Position numbers and translations under genes: made by a program | NCBI GenBank assembly: GCA_013398295.1 | Contig: VZSF01001349.1 | Location: 1,886,562-1,950,561 of the forward strand | Length of the DNA: 64,000 nt | Reading direction: 5' to 3' | From: Chionis minor | Taxonomy: Eukaryota > Chordata > Aves > Charadriiformes > Chionididae | In this document: positions 1 through 10,955 of the stretch, piece after piece | How the letters are laid out: each line of letters begins with the position of its first letter | Numbering within the stretch: position 1 is the stretch's first letter | The notes under the pieces: generated by a model | Told to the model about the DNA's origin: nothing | What the model saw: only the letters and a program-made list of their open reading frames with translations | Databases searched by the model: none

Positions 1-73
1 CGCCTTCCGCGCTGCTCGGCGGCCGCCTGCCGCCACCCCCGGTCCCGGGACGCGGCCCAGCAGCGCTGCTGAC

Positions 74-114
<41 letters not shown>

Positions 115-260
115 GGGGGGGGGGGGGNAAGGGACCCCGCGGCTCTACGGGCTCGGCCCCGCCACGGGTTTGTCGCGGGCGTCGCCGGGCACCGAGTGAC
201 CCCGCCACGTCCCGGCTCGTGCCAACAGGCGGGGTTGGGGGTCACCCGGAGCCCTGTCTC
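1..260. promoter_or_regulatory. CpG-rich block, probable part of a CpG island
   Basis: The first 260 bases are very rich in G, C and CpG steps (for example gcgctgctcggcggccgcc near the start), and the composition drops sharply to AT-rich sequence after about 300. In bird genomes such blocks usually mark a promoter and first exon. The window begins inside it, so its extent and the direction of the gene are unknown. No convincing splice donor was found in either direction. Possible exons on the plus strand begin 2.7 kb downstream, so a rightward gene is possible, but a leftward gene outside the window fits equally well. Confidence 0.6.
75..128. repeat. C-run joined to G-run, ending in N
   Basis: A run of 38 C (75-112) passes directly into 15 G (113-127) and then one N at 128. 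A C-run abutting a G-run is self-complementary and is rarely a true genomic state; with the adjacent N it looks like a badly resolved G/C homopolymer or a collapsed gap. The true length and sequence here should not be trusted. Confidence 0.85.
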
Positions 261-2949
261 AGGGATCCCAACCGCTGGCAGCAGCAGCAGGACAAAGTCT
301 CCGTCAGCTTTCTAGAATTACCATTGAGTAGATGAGATTTAAAAAGCATCTCCCCTTCTCCAGCGTATGACTGGTATATTTTTTACATATACAAGAAACT
401 AAAAGGAAACTTGCTGTTTCATAAAGACAATTCTCACAGTCATTAAAAATTTGTTTCCTTCCTCTGGCTGGTCATTATTTTTCTGTTTATGAAAATCACA
501 TCTCCCCCGAGATCCTTGTAGTTCGACTAGGAGAGATAAAAGGCAGCGCGTGGTAGATTCAGCACAAGAGAAAACGACGGCTTCTGAGAATTTCACTCAA
601 GAAACGACTAGTTAAACTATGTCGGGATTGACCCAGATGGGCCTGGTCCAAAAACTTCAAGGCCACATCTGTGCTTTCAAATCCATACGTTTCAAGCACA
701 GGGAGGAAGGAGTTAGACTTGGGAGCTCATCTGAAAAAAAAGATTCAAAGCATATGGAGTAACACTTCTGCAGGGAATTGGGACGGGGAGAGGAGGGTCA
801 GGCTTGGAGCTCATTTTTAGAAGGAATTCCAAAGCACATGGATGTGGTGAAGGTCTGGTATGAAACGACTGCACAGCACAGCCAGTGGAAAACCATTAAA
901 TGAACCATTTAAAGCCAAATTGTTCTTTGGATGACTGCAAAGTCATTTCTCACATTATTTCAACTATTTATCTGTCTAGCAAAGAAAACAACTTGAGTTG
1001 TGAAATGCAGCTATTGCAACAGCATCAATTGCTTGTCAAATAGCTAATAACGTGCATCTTTTGTGAATCTCTTTTTTATGTATTTTAATAATTTATTTGG
1101 CCCATTTTTAATGTTGTGTATTTAAAGTGACATATTTGTTCCTTTGAAGATTGCCTCTCGTTTTGGGGAGGAGAAAGAGGGGAAGAAAGTGATTTAGATG
1201 AAGCAGCCTCCTTGGGGCCTGAGCCTCACCTAGACTGTGAAAACCTGTAAAAACTCTCTGATGCACATTAAGAAATCTGAAATTGAAATACCAGTTTTAT
1301 CTTCTCCTTAGCTGGGCATATATTCGGGTACCCTTTTTTAACTTGATCAGCAAATGTTTTCTTTGGGATAGCACTTCATTGTTCATGAGAAATAGAGAAC
1401 ACCTTAGGGTGTGTGCCCCCCAAGCGGTACGGATTTCTTCCTTGACACTGTGAAACGGTGCCCCCATCACTCAGCTCCCGGCAACAAAACGAGGCCTTAG
1501 ACATGTCATGAGTTCAGCAGGTCTGAGAAGCGACTGGGGGAAGAAGTCCTCCCTTTCTCAGCGGATTACAGACGTCCACTTGTCTCCCAGCTGCGGAGAG
1601 GAAGGGACTTCATGTTTGGACACAGTCGCTGTGGTGCACTACTGCTTTCACACGCGCAGTGTTTGCTCAAGTTTAAGACAAGCCCTTCTTAACAACAGCC
1701 CTTCTTAATGATGTACCCCACAAACCCACGGGTTTCAAAGGAGAGCAAATCTGACAACAGAATCCCAAACGTCAGTACCTGACACTGCCCACAGTGGGAT
1801 TCACGACTGGAATGCTTGGGCTCAAGAGCAGCGCAAATCCGAGCTGGTTACATTACCTGGAGTAGCAATCACAGCCCCAGCTATTTCTTCCTCCACCTGG
1901 GAGAAAGTTTTAGCTACTCTTAAAGGGCCAAATCTTCAGATTCTTAGGGTATTTTTGCTTATGCAAATTCCAGTTGATTTCAGGCAGATTTAGCATGGTA
2001 TAACAACTAAAGAGGGACCTCAGGATTTGACTCAGTAGAATTATAACGATCCTCAAAATTGCAGGGACCTCGAGGCACACAAAGCCTTTTGTATTTCCTT
2101 CCATGGAGCCAGGAGTGTGTTAAGTAGTGACGTCTAGTAAAATATCAGAGTAAAGTACACCATTCATAAAACTATACTAACGATTAAAGGGTCTCTAATT
2201 CAACCCAGTGACCCCAGTGGAATTCAACTTAAAGTTTGAAAGCCATGACGTAGAGTATTATTCATTGCCCTTTCATTAGTGCTGACTAGACTCTACTATT
2301 TCAGGGGACGGAAACCCCTTTTGAACTTTGATACAATATAAAGTATTTGATGATAGGAAATAAATGTATGTTAGCCAAGGAACAAGTGAATAATTCCACT
2401 CCGGGAATCAATTTTCAATATTCAATAGCATAGTAAAATTAATGACAATACTTGCGAGAGCAAGAGTTATATCATCAGTTAGACTGAGGAGAACCCTGCG
2501 TGTACCACTGAAGGTTGTTCTGATGTCCTGACCAGCAGAGTACTTCTATGCAATGATGTCAGCCACAACAACACATCATCTCGTTTGATTCTATATTTGC
2601 ATATTAGCTACAGACCAGCGGGCAAAGCCAAATGCTAGCCTAGTCTATGGGAAAGTAAACGAGCATTGAAAAGGTTCAGACTCAACACACGCCTCAAGAC
2701 AACTAAATGTGGTATAAGGCTGCACGAAAGCAAGCGTCCTAAAAACAGTTGTTTAGAGGCCAGGGTAGAAATACTATGCTACACACTACTGGTGTATCTG
2801 GAGGGAGGGGGGAAAACACACATGATACATGAAAGAATCGCACTGGTTTTCCCGTCTGGGTAATGGGGTAAGTGGTAGGATACTGCTTCCCAGTTCTCCA
2901 GCTTTATCTCCCTCCTTTTCTTCCCCTCTCCTGCCATGTTCCCATCCAG
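261..2949. other. AT-rich non-coding stretch
   Basis: No gene is supported here. The short open frames overlap on both strands and show no domain. A pyrimidine-rich tract at about 1548-1561 ends in CAG and is followed by an open frame to a stop at 1706-1708, but there is no good donor, so no exon is called. The tract at about 2900-2949 is the likely 3-prime splice region of the next feature. Confidence 0.5.
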
Positions 2950-3056
2950 CTGAAGATGAAAGAAGTCTGGCACTGGCCTTCCAAGGTCTCAGATGGGTGA
3001 TGTTCTCTTCCACCTCAAAGTGGCATGCAGGCCATGCTAGACCACCTCCAGCAGAA
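2950..3056 (+). CDS. Possible internal exon, unknown protein (exon 1 of a three-exon candidate)
   Basis: A long pyrimidine tract (about 2900-2947) ends in CAG at 2947-2949, an excellent 3-prime splice site by eye. The following 107 bases are open in one frame: two bases complete a codon, then 35 codons follow, up to GAA|GTAAAG, an acceptable donor. Leucine and phenylalanine codons are the coding-preferred CTG, CTC and TTC. The encoded piece starts EDERSLALAF and ends ARPPPAE; no motif is recognised. It ends on a codon boundary, as the next candidate exon requires. This is the weakest member of the set, because an alternative donor (AAG|GTCTCA, near 2985) is present and the frame also stays open past the chosen donor to a stop at 3165-3167. 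Confidence 0.2.
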
Positions 3057-3455
3057 GTAAAGGTTGAACTGTGCTTACTAAAGTGGAAAAAACCACATAA
3101 TTCTCAAAAAATTGTGCACACAGGCAATAAAGCGCAAACTGCGCTGCTCCTCTTCTGCGTTAAATAATCTATGTCTATATATTTACAGAACTGTTTTAAG
3201 AAAAGGCTGCTCAGTTGTGAAAGGAAAAACATACATAATTGCATGTTTCTAAAGATGCTTCTGGTGCTCTCTGCACCACTGTCAGGGACATCTTGAAATA
3301 TATCTAAGCTGTTAGTATTTCCAGGATCCAGCTGATACAGAATTTTGAACCCCGTTGCTCTCAAAATCACAAAGGTCACAAACCACACTCAACTTCCATT
3401 TCAACCACCTTCCAATCAATCTCCTTTTACTCCATCAACAAAGAATTGCCCACAG

Positions 3456-3530
3456 CGACGATACCGCTTCACCAGTTGCTTCAATGACTGCCCTGCTGAT
3501 GCATTTAGGGTCACAGTCCTGCTCTTGCAG
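3456..3530 (+). CDS. Possible internal exon, unknown Cys-containing protein (exon 2 of the candidate)
   Basis: These 75 bases (25 codons, phase 0 at both ends) run from an acceptor CCCACAG, preceded by a broken pyrimidine-rich region (about 3391-3435), to a strong donor TTGCAG|GTATGA. The peptide contains a C-x3-C spacing (SCFNDC) and a hydrophobic strand-like end (FRVTVLLLQ). Codon choice looks coding (TTC, TAC, GTC, CTG, CTC). The frame is also open upstream to 3336, so the start is uncertain: an alternative acceptor lies at 3339-3340. The frame hits TGA six bases past the exon end, as expected in an intron. The family is not recognised. Confidence 0.3.
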
Positions 3531-3864
3531 GTATGACTGATCCTTTTATAACAACACTTAAATTCTGTTTTGGTGGCCATATGAGCACTTTGATCACTCA
3601 TTCCCAACACACACAAATGGGACGCCTGTCACAAGACACTGTTTCAGCTTTTGGGTCTTTGTCTTTGGTACCTGTGGTTTTGTCAGTTTTTTCTGCACTT
3701 CTGCCTCAGGCATTTTTGCAATCTGGCACGTCAGCACCTACTAGCTTTAGCAACTTTGCAGCCTTGGCTTATTGCCTCAAAGCTTTGGCATGAGTCTGCA
3801 CTGTGGCATCCTTTCAACTCCAAACCTACTTGCTTCGCAGGTTTTCTTTGTTTTTTTTTTTTAG

Positions 3865-4122
3865 GATGTCAGCAACTGCCCTGACCCTAGGGGGGAAGAA
3901 AGACTGATGAGCAAGTTCAAACAGTGTCTGTGCAGCAGAAAGCTGTCTATCACAAATGAACACATTCACTACATCACTTGCCCTCTGTGTAAGCATGCCA
4001 GATACTGCACATGCTCAGGTACCATGAGAAATTCTTCCAGGCCTTCTTCAAGATTATCCCTGAACTTCTGTGATGATCAGCTGGAGAAAACCCTGGCAAA
4101 CTTCATAGTCCTGGACTGTTGA
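3865..4122 (+). CDS. Possible terminal exon, unknown Cys-rich protein (exon 3 of the candidate)
   Basis: A 3-prime splice-like site (TTTTCTTTG, a long T-run, TTTAG) ends at 3864. From 3865 one frame is open for 85 codons to TGA at 4120-4122. The TAG of the splice site is itself a stop in this frame, so the open frame starts exactly where the exon would. Eight of nine leucines use CTG and all phenylalanines use TTC, unlike the AT-rich surroundings. The peptide is Cys-rich: C-x-C (QCLCSRK) at about residues 21-23, then CPLCKHARYCTC at about 40-51, which could bind zinc. A donor-like CAG|GTACCA at 4016-4021 offers an alternative exon end; otherwise the C-terminus is IVLDC. A possible poly(A) signal AATAAA lies at 4925. 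No homologous family could be named. Confidence 0.35.
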   Translation, partial: DVSNCPDPRGEERLMSKFKQCLCSRKLSITNEHIHYITCPLCKHARYCTCSGTMRNSSRPSSRLSLNFCDDQLEKTLANFIVLDC

Positions 4123-6834
4123 AACACTATGTCTCCACACTCCAGTAGGCATAAGTTTCCGTCATCAAAATATTTCCTCTTTTACCTCTCTTCAAAGCCA
4201 AGAAAACCCATCATGTAGAGACGGCTGTTGAGTTTAAGGGTTGATAGTTCAGGGTCACAAGTGCTGATTCAGCAGATGAGCTGCTTCCCAGAACAACCAC
4301 CAGGAGACAAGTAGGTGTCCTTTCTACCGCCTCCATTAAAATACTCCTTTTCAGGTAGTAACATATCTTCTTTGTATTGTATTCAGGGAAACAAATCTAA
4401 GAAGTCTTAAAATGGAAGAATCCACAATGATGAAGATATAGGCTCTTACCAGGTTATCCTATTCCTCTCAAAGTCCACATCAGCAACTACCTTCAGTGAA
4501 GGCCTGAGTTTTGGTGCAGCTGGGAGACTTCTCTGGTAGAAATGCTTTGTTGTTGGGAACTGCTAATTGTCACCTCTTTTGTCCTGCAACTTTTCTCTCA
4601 AAGGACTTTGCATAGCCAACTCAATAATCTAGACTTCAGCTCATCAGAAAAGTGGAAATGTGAAAAAAACAACAAAAGATGCCTAAAACAAGTAAGATAC
4701 TCTTGTCTACCATGTATCTCGCTATAGCCAAGGAAGTTGGATCAGGGCTTTCCCAGCAATTTAGAAGTAACTGGCTTTTTCAGTACATTTTAATGGGTGT
4801 TGTATCCAGAATCTATTTGCTTGGAATCTGATTGCACATCCACCAGAAAGAATTCAAAGATCATATGGAATTACCAGAAATTTTTCTATCAGAGTTTCCC
4901 CAAGGAAAACACAGTTCCTTCCCAAATAAAATGAACTTGCAGTTTATTTACAAATTTGAAACACTGCGGATGTCCTTCATGAAAAAGGCAATCCTTGAGA
5001 TACTTTAATATGTGATTTTTCTGAGGGTTTGTTTTTTTCCAGTGGATATTTTGCTGAGATGAAATTTGCTAACAACTATAACAATATGCAGAGAAAGAGG
5101 AAAAATAACTTTTGCCAACATCGTGTACAGTGTGCTACACATAAAAAGAAAAGCAGCAAAGTAAAAAGTAGTGCCATGACTTCAATAATCAAAACCTTTC
5201 CTTTAGCATCTAAGAAATGACAAGTAAGAAAATTTTAATATAGGAGAGGATTTTTATTTGCACTTCTTAACAATAAGGGTGGTTTATACTCCACCTGGTG
5301 TCTTTTCTCACATCATCTTTTATGGGCTTCTCTCAGTGACAAGTACCTTTGTACAAAGGTTTCCTCCCCCCTTCTCCCCCTTCTCTGGTTCTGAGTCTCT
5401 AGCAGGCTTCAGCATACACACACAATGGGAGCATTGAAGGGAAGACAGTGGGACACCTCCTTTGATCTTGTGTTCTAATAACTTGTGTATGTTTGTGTCC
5501 AAAAACAATGTTCCAAGGCTGTGAGGACTGCTGCTGCCGAAAAGAATACTCATCACCGGGGTGGGGGAATAGTTAAACTGTATGCAGGAGAGTAAAGGAC
5601 TGGCCAGCAATGCAAACAGCAGACTGTAACTCTGCTAAACGCGCTGAGGGCTGAGGAGAGCCCCGCTCCCGACAGCTGACAACGCAGACAACATGGGTCT
5701 GGCCCAAGCATGGCACTGAGGGTCACCATTAAATCATACAATTCCCTATTACTTTTCATGTCCATTCTAGAGGACACATTGCATACGGACAAAAGAAACA
5801 CGGCCTGCATTGAAGCAAATGACTACTGTCAGAGAAGCCATCTGAGCTCCTCCACTGCTGCTGCTCAATGTTGTTGCAGTTTTTTTAAACTACAAGAAAC
5901 CGGATTTTTGTTTTCATTTTTCATTTTCTATCTTCTTTCTAAGAAAAGGGTGTGGAAAAATAACTGGCATGCGAACAAAATAAGATCAGTCAGACCTTAC
6001 ACACAGAGCACACCGCTTGCCTAAAGTCACTGCTGACAAAGTGGCAACCCAAACTGAGGAGGAGAGGAGGGAGAAAGAAAGTTGCTCGATCGCCATCCTG
6101 TTATTTACAGCTATGGCCTGGTAAAGTCTTACACACTTAGTGATACTGTCACATGTTGACAAAGCTGTGAACTTTGGAAAGAGAATGTAAGAATCAGGAT
6201 CTGCACCTCTATTTTGCATTTAGCTTCCATCTCTGGAACCAGCAGATTTGAAACTACAGAGTCGGAGACCCAGGCCTCACTTTCAGTGCGATCGCCTTTG
6301 CAAAACTCCCATGAAACACGAAAGGCTTGAATTCAAGGTGTTTTGGTTCAGCACACCACTTCTATGTTAGTTTTGTTTTTTTAAAAAAATAAGCGTAAAG
6401 TTTGTTGAAGTTCTGTCGCTACAGTAAGCAGGGTTGGTGCTGTGCTTATAAACAAGTACGTGTAAGAAGTGTTTAACTGAACAGATACCTGAAACGGATA
6501 AAAAAAAAGTTGGTAAAACTTTCTTTTAAGCTCTGTGTGAATTACAACAATTCCAAAGTGTTTTGGCAAACTCACTCATAACCATGTCGTACTGGGAAAT
6601 AAAACTTTAGTCTAAAAAGTATGCCTGGGCCACCATGTCACTATACAAATCTGGCACCAGTAACTTGCCACGAGTATTTTGTTATTCTAAAATAAACTTG
6701 GCTATAAAAGAATGCCTTCTTTTGAACATTAAGATATGGCAAAATAAACCTTCAGGTCTATTTTTAAGTTGCTTACACGTGGACTCTTTGGTTGCTACTG
6801 ATTTTGCCCAGAGATGCTCTGCTTGTGCTAAGGA

Positions 6835-7215
6835 AGGGTGGTGATGCCGCGGGCACCCAGCGACGGACAGAGGTGGGGAGCAGTGGCAGACTGCAGCCGT
6901 GCTCCATTCGGTATCGCCTTCCTGCTCCGCTGAACACGCAGCAGCCCCTGGCTGCCTGCAGCCGACAGACAGCCTCGGTGACGAGTTACACAAGACTTAA
7001 ACAGGAAAGACCCAAACTGTTAACTACAGATTCTCTGTAACTTCATCCAAGGGGGACGTAAAGCATGGTCCTGGCTCAGCGCTCGGCATTTCTGCCGCTT
7101 ACCGAAGCCGTGCAATCAGCGCGGACTCGTTTCAGACGTGGACCTAGAGAGGTGGGGGCTCTCAGCAGAAGTAAAGAGTGTGTTGGCACTGCCCGGCACC
7201 ACACACACACTCCAG
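6835..7215. other. GC- and CpG-richer patch
   Basis: This stretch contains many more CpG steps than its surroundings (gatgccgcgggcacc, cagcgcggactcg) and ends in a short CA run at about 7199-7212. It has no clean open frame with splice borders. It may be a small regulatory CpG patch or simply a GC-rich spot left by biased gene conversion. Confidence 0.4.
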
Positions 7216-7964
7216 GCGATGAGACATGGACTGAGCCCTGTGTCCACTTAATTCCTTGCAAGGAAAACAGGAATCACTAATGCAGTTCAGCTATATCTGT
7301 GCAACCAGCACAGCTCAAAGAGCTCAATCTAAACGGCCCTTGTTGTTTACCTATAATGTCTACACTTTTCTGCGAAAAGCAGCTTTGTTTCCAAAATTCA
7401 CTTTTTTTTTTTCTTACAAGATGCAGCCAATGGAACAACAACACTGGCTCACACAGATAAGACACTGTACTAAACAAGCTTAAAACCAAAGCCGCCTTCA
7501 CTCCTACAAGGAAACTTCTGAAGTCCTGGCAGATGGACAGATATGAGATGACTACGTAAACCTTTGAATATTTAATTTATACTTCATTGATTAATTTTTT
7601 TTTTAACCATTACCTGTCACTGTTACAAGACTTTGCATCTACCCAGCGCGTTGCACATTGATCTAATTTGTGTGCCGTGCACATGGCCTCTTCACCGTAC
7701 CTCTGCAACAGTTTCTTGTGGCATTAATGACATAATTATCACATTCAGATAGGCTGCGCTAGTTTGAATGAAGTGAAGATAACCCACGGAGATCCACTTT
7801 GCTGCTCTGCTCCACACTCTGTGTCCTTTTGCATTGTGTATTTTCAAATACATGACAGAAGCTACAGGAATTCCGGGATTTGCATAAAACTAACAAGCCC
7901 CCAATTCTTCTCCTGGCATTCAGTAATTTTGCCACAGTGGTTTTGAACAAGTGCCAGACCCCAT

Positions 7965-8230
7965 CCGACCAAGACGGCACTTCTGCCAGCGTCCTGCAAA
8001 GGCAGGGTGCATCGTAGCAGGCTTCCCCTTTTGCCTCTGTTCCGGCAGCAGCAGGTCAGGCAGGCGAAAGACTCCGGCACGTTAACCACCCCCCGTGCTT
8101 CCCGCAGCAGCACCTACTGCCCTCACGTGTGGGAGTGTCTCCCCGTGTCTCACGGGAATCTTCCCCCAGAGCAATCCTGCAGTGTTTTGAGGCAGTTATA
8201 GGACTGCGGGCTGGATTGCCGAGGCTAATA
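7965..8230. other. GC-richer patch
   Basis: Locally GC-rich sequence with several CpG steps (ccatccgaccaagacgg, gactccggcacg, cacgtgtgggag). Overlapping frames on both strands reflect composition rather than coding. No function can be inferred. Confidence 0.35.
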
Positions 8231-9985
8231 GTGCCTTTATGCAGCAATAGCCCAGTCTCTTATTTATTCAACCAAATTTAGATTTTAGAAAATACAAACA
8301 AATTCCTGAAAACGTACTAGGTAGAATCCATCTCCCTCTACAGTCAGTGGAGAGAAACAGGTGGTCATATGACCTATTTTATTTGTCTATATTAAGTTGA
8401 GATGAATAGCTTTCTAAAAGTACCTATCAGAACATGATTTGCCTCGTCTTAATATGGACATTTAAAATAGGTCAGATAAAATGGCTATTCCCCTCCCTTG
8501 GCTATAAGGGGAGACTGGGTGACTAGATCAAGTGAAGATACTGTAGGCAGCTAAAGTTGGGTGAGATGTGTTCCACTCCATGTACATGGTGCAAGACTTA
8601 CGGTTCCTTTTCCCTCTGGGCTCAAAGGAAGAGATTATAATACTCCTGCCTGCTACGCACTGCGAAACAGCTCGGAGATCAGAGGGAACAAATTGCTCCT
8701 AAGCTGAAGAAAGCTCCAGTGAGCATATATAACAGCCTGAGAGATCACACCTTTGTCATCACACAGAAGACACTCAACATATAAGTTACGTATGTGTTAA
8801 GCCAATTCCTGTACGTGTACTTTGGGCTGTTGTGGCAATTTTAAGGTGTATTTTCTGCTTCTGCAAGGAGTAAGAGTGTCACTGCAGAAAGCTGCAATAG
8901 CATAAAACCCACCATATCAATAAAAGCTTTTCTAACTGCTCTGATCTTGGGGTCTGCTCTAATCAGCCCTCTGGTGCAGACAGGGAGGTCACTGTCCAGC
9001 CATCAGACCAGCCATTCCCATCAACCTCCAGCAGGCAAAAAACATGAAAGAACAGCTACATTATCTCTAGTCTTCTGATATCCCTCACCAGCTAAGCTGT
9101 GGAAGTACCCCAGCTTACACAGGCTCAAGGAACGATTGGGCAAACCAACCAAAGAGAAATCCACTGGCAGTTTCTAAATGCATAGAAACCGTCTCAAACT
9201 CAAGATTTCCCTGAATAACAACCTGTTAGAGACCGAGAGATGATTGAGTGGAAGTATCATGATATGTTAACCCTATTATTATATTCTTCCCCAGGCATCT
9301 GCTTTTGGTCACCGTTAGAGACAGGCACGCTGTATGGCAATTCTTGAACTACCTCCGACAAAAAATGAAGTGGATCATGAGCATTTGAGACCAACTGAAG
9401 AAGTTCAATTAGTATTGTCCCCACAGAAGAGAGGACAAAAATTCCTGCACTGAGTTCAACTGAGCCACTGAGCTGGTCTGGAGACTTCATACTGATTTCA
9501 AGAGACCCATGAGGTACAATTCATTCTCTTTATGTCTGAGTAGCTGTACAATAATATCCACATTATTAAAATAAAATCTTGTTTCATAAGACAGTTTCCT
9601 TATATGTTCGGAGTATTTCCTACTGAGAGTGGGAAGGCATTAATAAAACTGGATTTAAAATTCTACAAATCAGCATAAATCTCTATGGAAAAAGAATATA
9701 CTTCAGCTCTTCCCCGCTGTTGGATTATTGTTGAATACCCTATGGTTCTCCACAAATTCTCTTCTGTAGCACAAACCAAGGAGATGGATAGTGTAACTTT
9801 TGCTTATAAATTCTATATTCTCTTTACTATAAAGTCTCATATTTTAATAGCTAGTCTTTCATACAATTGAAATGTATACTCAGAATTATGGCACGCTGGC
9901 AAATAGTTAAGGAGTTTAAATATATTGGTCTTAAATCAGTGCAGGATTTACCCTTAACAGGATTAACAACCTGAAAGATAACATA

Positions 9986-10955
9986 GGATCACAGAATGGT
10001 TTGGGTTGGAAGGGACGTTAAAGATAGCATCAGCCTGGTCGTGAATGAAGATGTTAAACAATAGTTGGCTCCACTGGTGGTTCCTTGGGTACACCACTGG
10101 TGACTGCCTCCAGCTGGACTTCATACTGCTGATCCCAAGACCCTGAGCCCAGCAGTTCAGCCAGTTTTCAGTCCACCCCGCTGTCCGCTCACCTAGACCA
10201 TACTTCATCAGTTTGTCAGTAAGGGTGTGAGGTGAGACAATGCAACAGGTCTTACTAAAGTCAAGATTAATAATATCTGCTGTGACAACCACCTGTCATT
10301 ATAGAAGGCTACCAGGTTTGACAGGGGCTAGTTTCCCCTTCATAAATCAACGCGGACCACTCCCAGTCACCTTCTGTCCTTAGTGTGCTTGGAAAATGTT
10401 TCCAGGATTATTTGCTCCGTCACCTTCCCTGGGATCGAGGTGAAGCTGACTGGCCTGTAATTTCTCCAATCCTCCTTTTTGTCCTCCTTGAAGATATGAG
10501 TCACATTTGCTTTATTTCGGAGCTCAGGAACCTCCCCCAATAGCCATGACCTTTCAGAGTTAATTGTGAGTGGCCTCGCCATGGTATCAGCCAGCTCCCT
10601 TGTGAGAGCATCCCGTCAGCTCCCCTGGACTTGTGTACAGCCAGTTTCTTTAACTGTTACCTAACCCGACATCCTTCCACTGACAGTGAGCCTTCATTGC
10701 TTCAGACTTTCCCACCCACTGCACTCAGGAACCTGGGTTGGTCTTACCAGTAGAGACTGAGCTGAAGAGGACACTGAGTACCTTGGCCTTCTCTGTGTCC
10801 TCTGTCACCAGGTCCACCACCTTATTTGGCAGCAGACCCATATTCTTCCCTGCTGATATACTTGCAGAAGCCCTTCTTGTTGCCCTTCACATCCTTTGCC
10901 AGATTCAACTCCAGGTGGCCTTCAGCTTTCCCAGCTCCATCCCTGCATTGATCCG
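9986..10955 (-). mobile_element. CR1 LINE fragment (reverse transcriptase region), avian type
   Basis: CR1 is the dominant LINE of bird genomes. Read on the minus strand, 10582-10367 encodes recognisable RT sequence (NKANVTHIFK, NYRPVSFTSIPGKV), and 10292-10000 encodes the next part (ADIINLDFSKT, KSSWRQSPV, LFNIFIHD) in a different frame. The plus-strand sequence at 9988-10020 (atcacagaatggtttgggtt and on) is the typical CR1 3-prime end. The RT sequence stops just after LFNIFIHD, before the expected catalytic Asp-Asp box, and joins directly to about 40 bases of the 3-prime end, so a large internal part is missing. Frameshifts and stops make it inactive. The 5-prime border near 10955 is approximate. 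Confidence 0.92.

Larger units (their letters stand above)
4123..9985. other. Non-coding stretch with two GC-rich patches
   Basis: No supported gene. Short frames here overlap on both strands. A pyrimidine tract at about 4570-4602 followed by an open frame and CAA|GTAAGA at 4691 looks exon-like, but its phase does not fit the candidate exon at 3865. The GC-rich patches are listed separately. A weak MIR-like similarity at about 5995-6060 is mentioned among the rejected items. Confidence 0.5.

Noticed and set aside
5995..6060. MIR-like words and, on the minus strand, a strong acceptor followed by a donor-like GTAAGG
   Set aside because: The MIR similarity is too short to call, and the resulting 53-base minus-strand exon has no partner.
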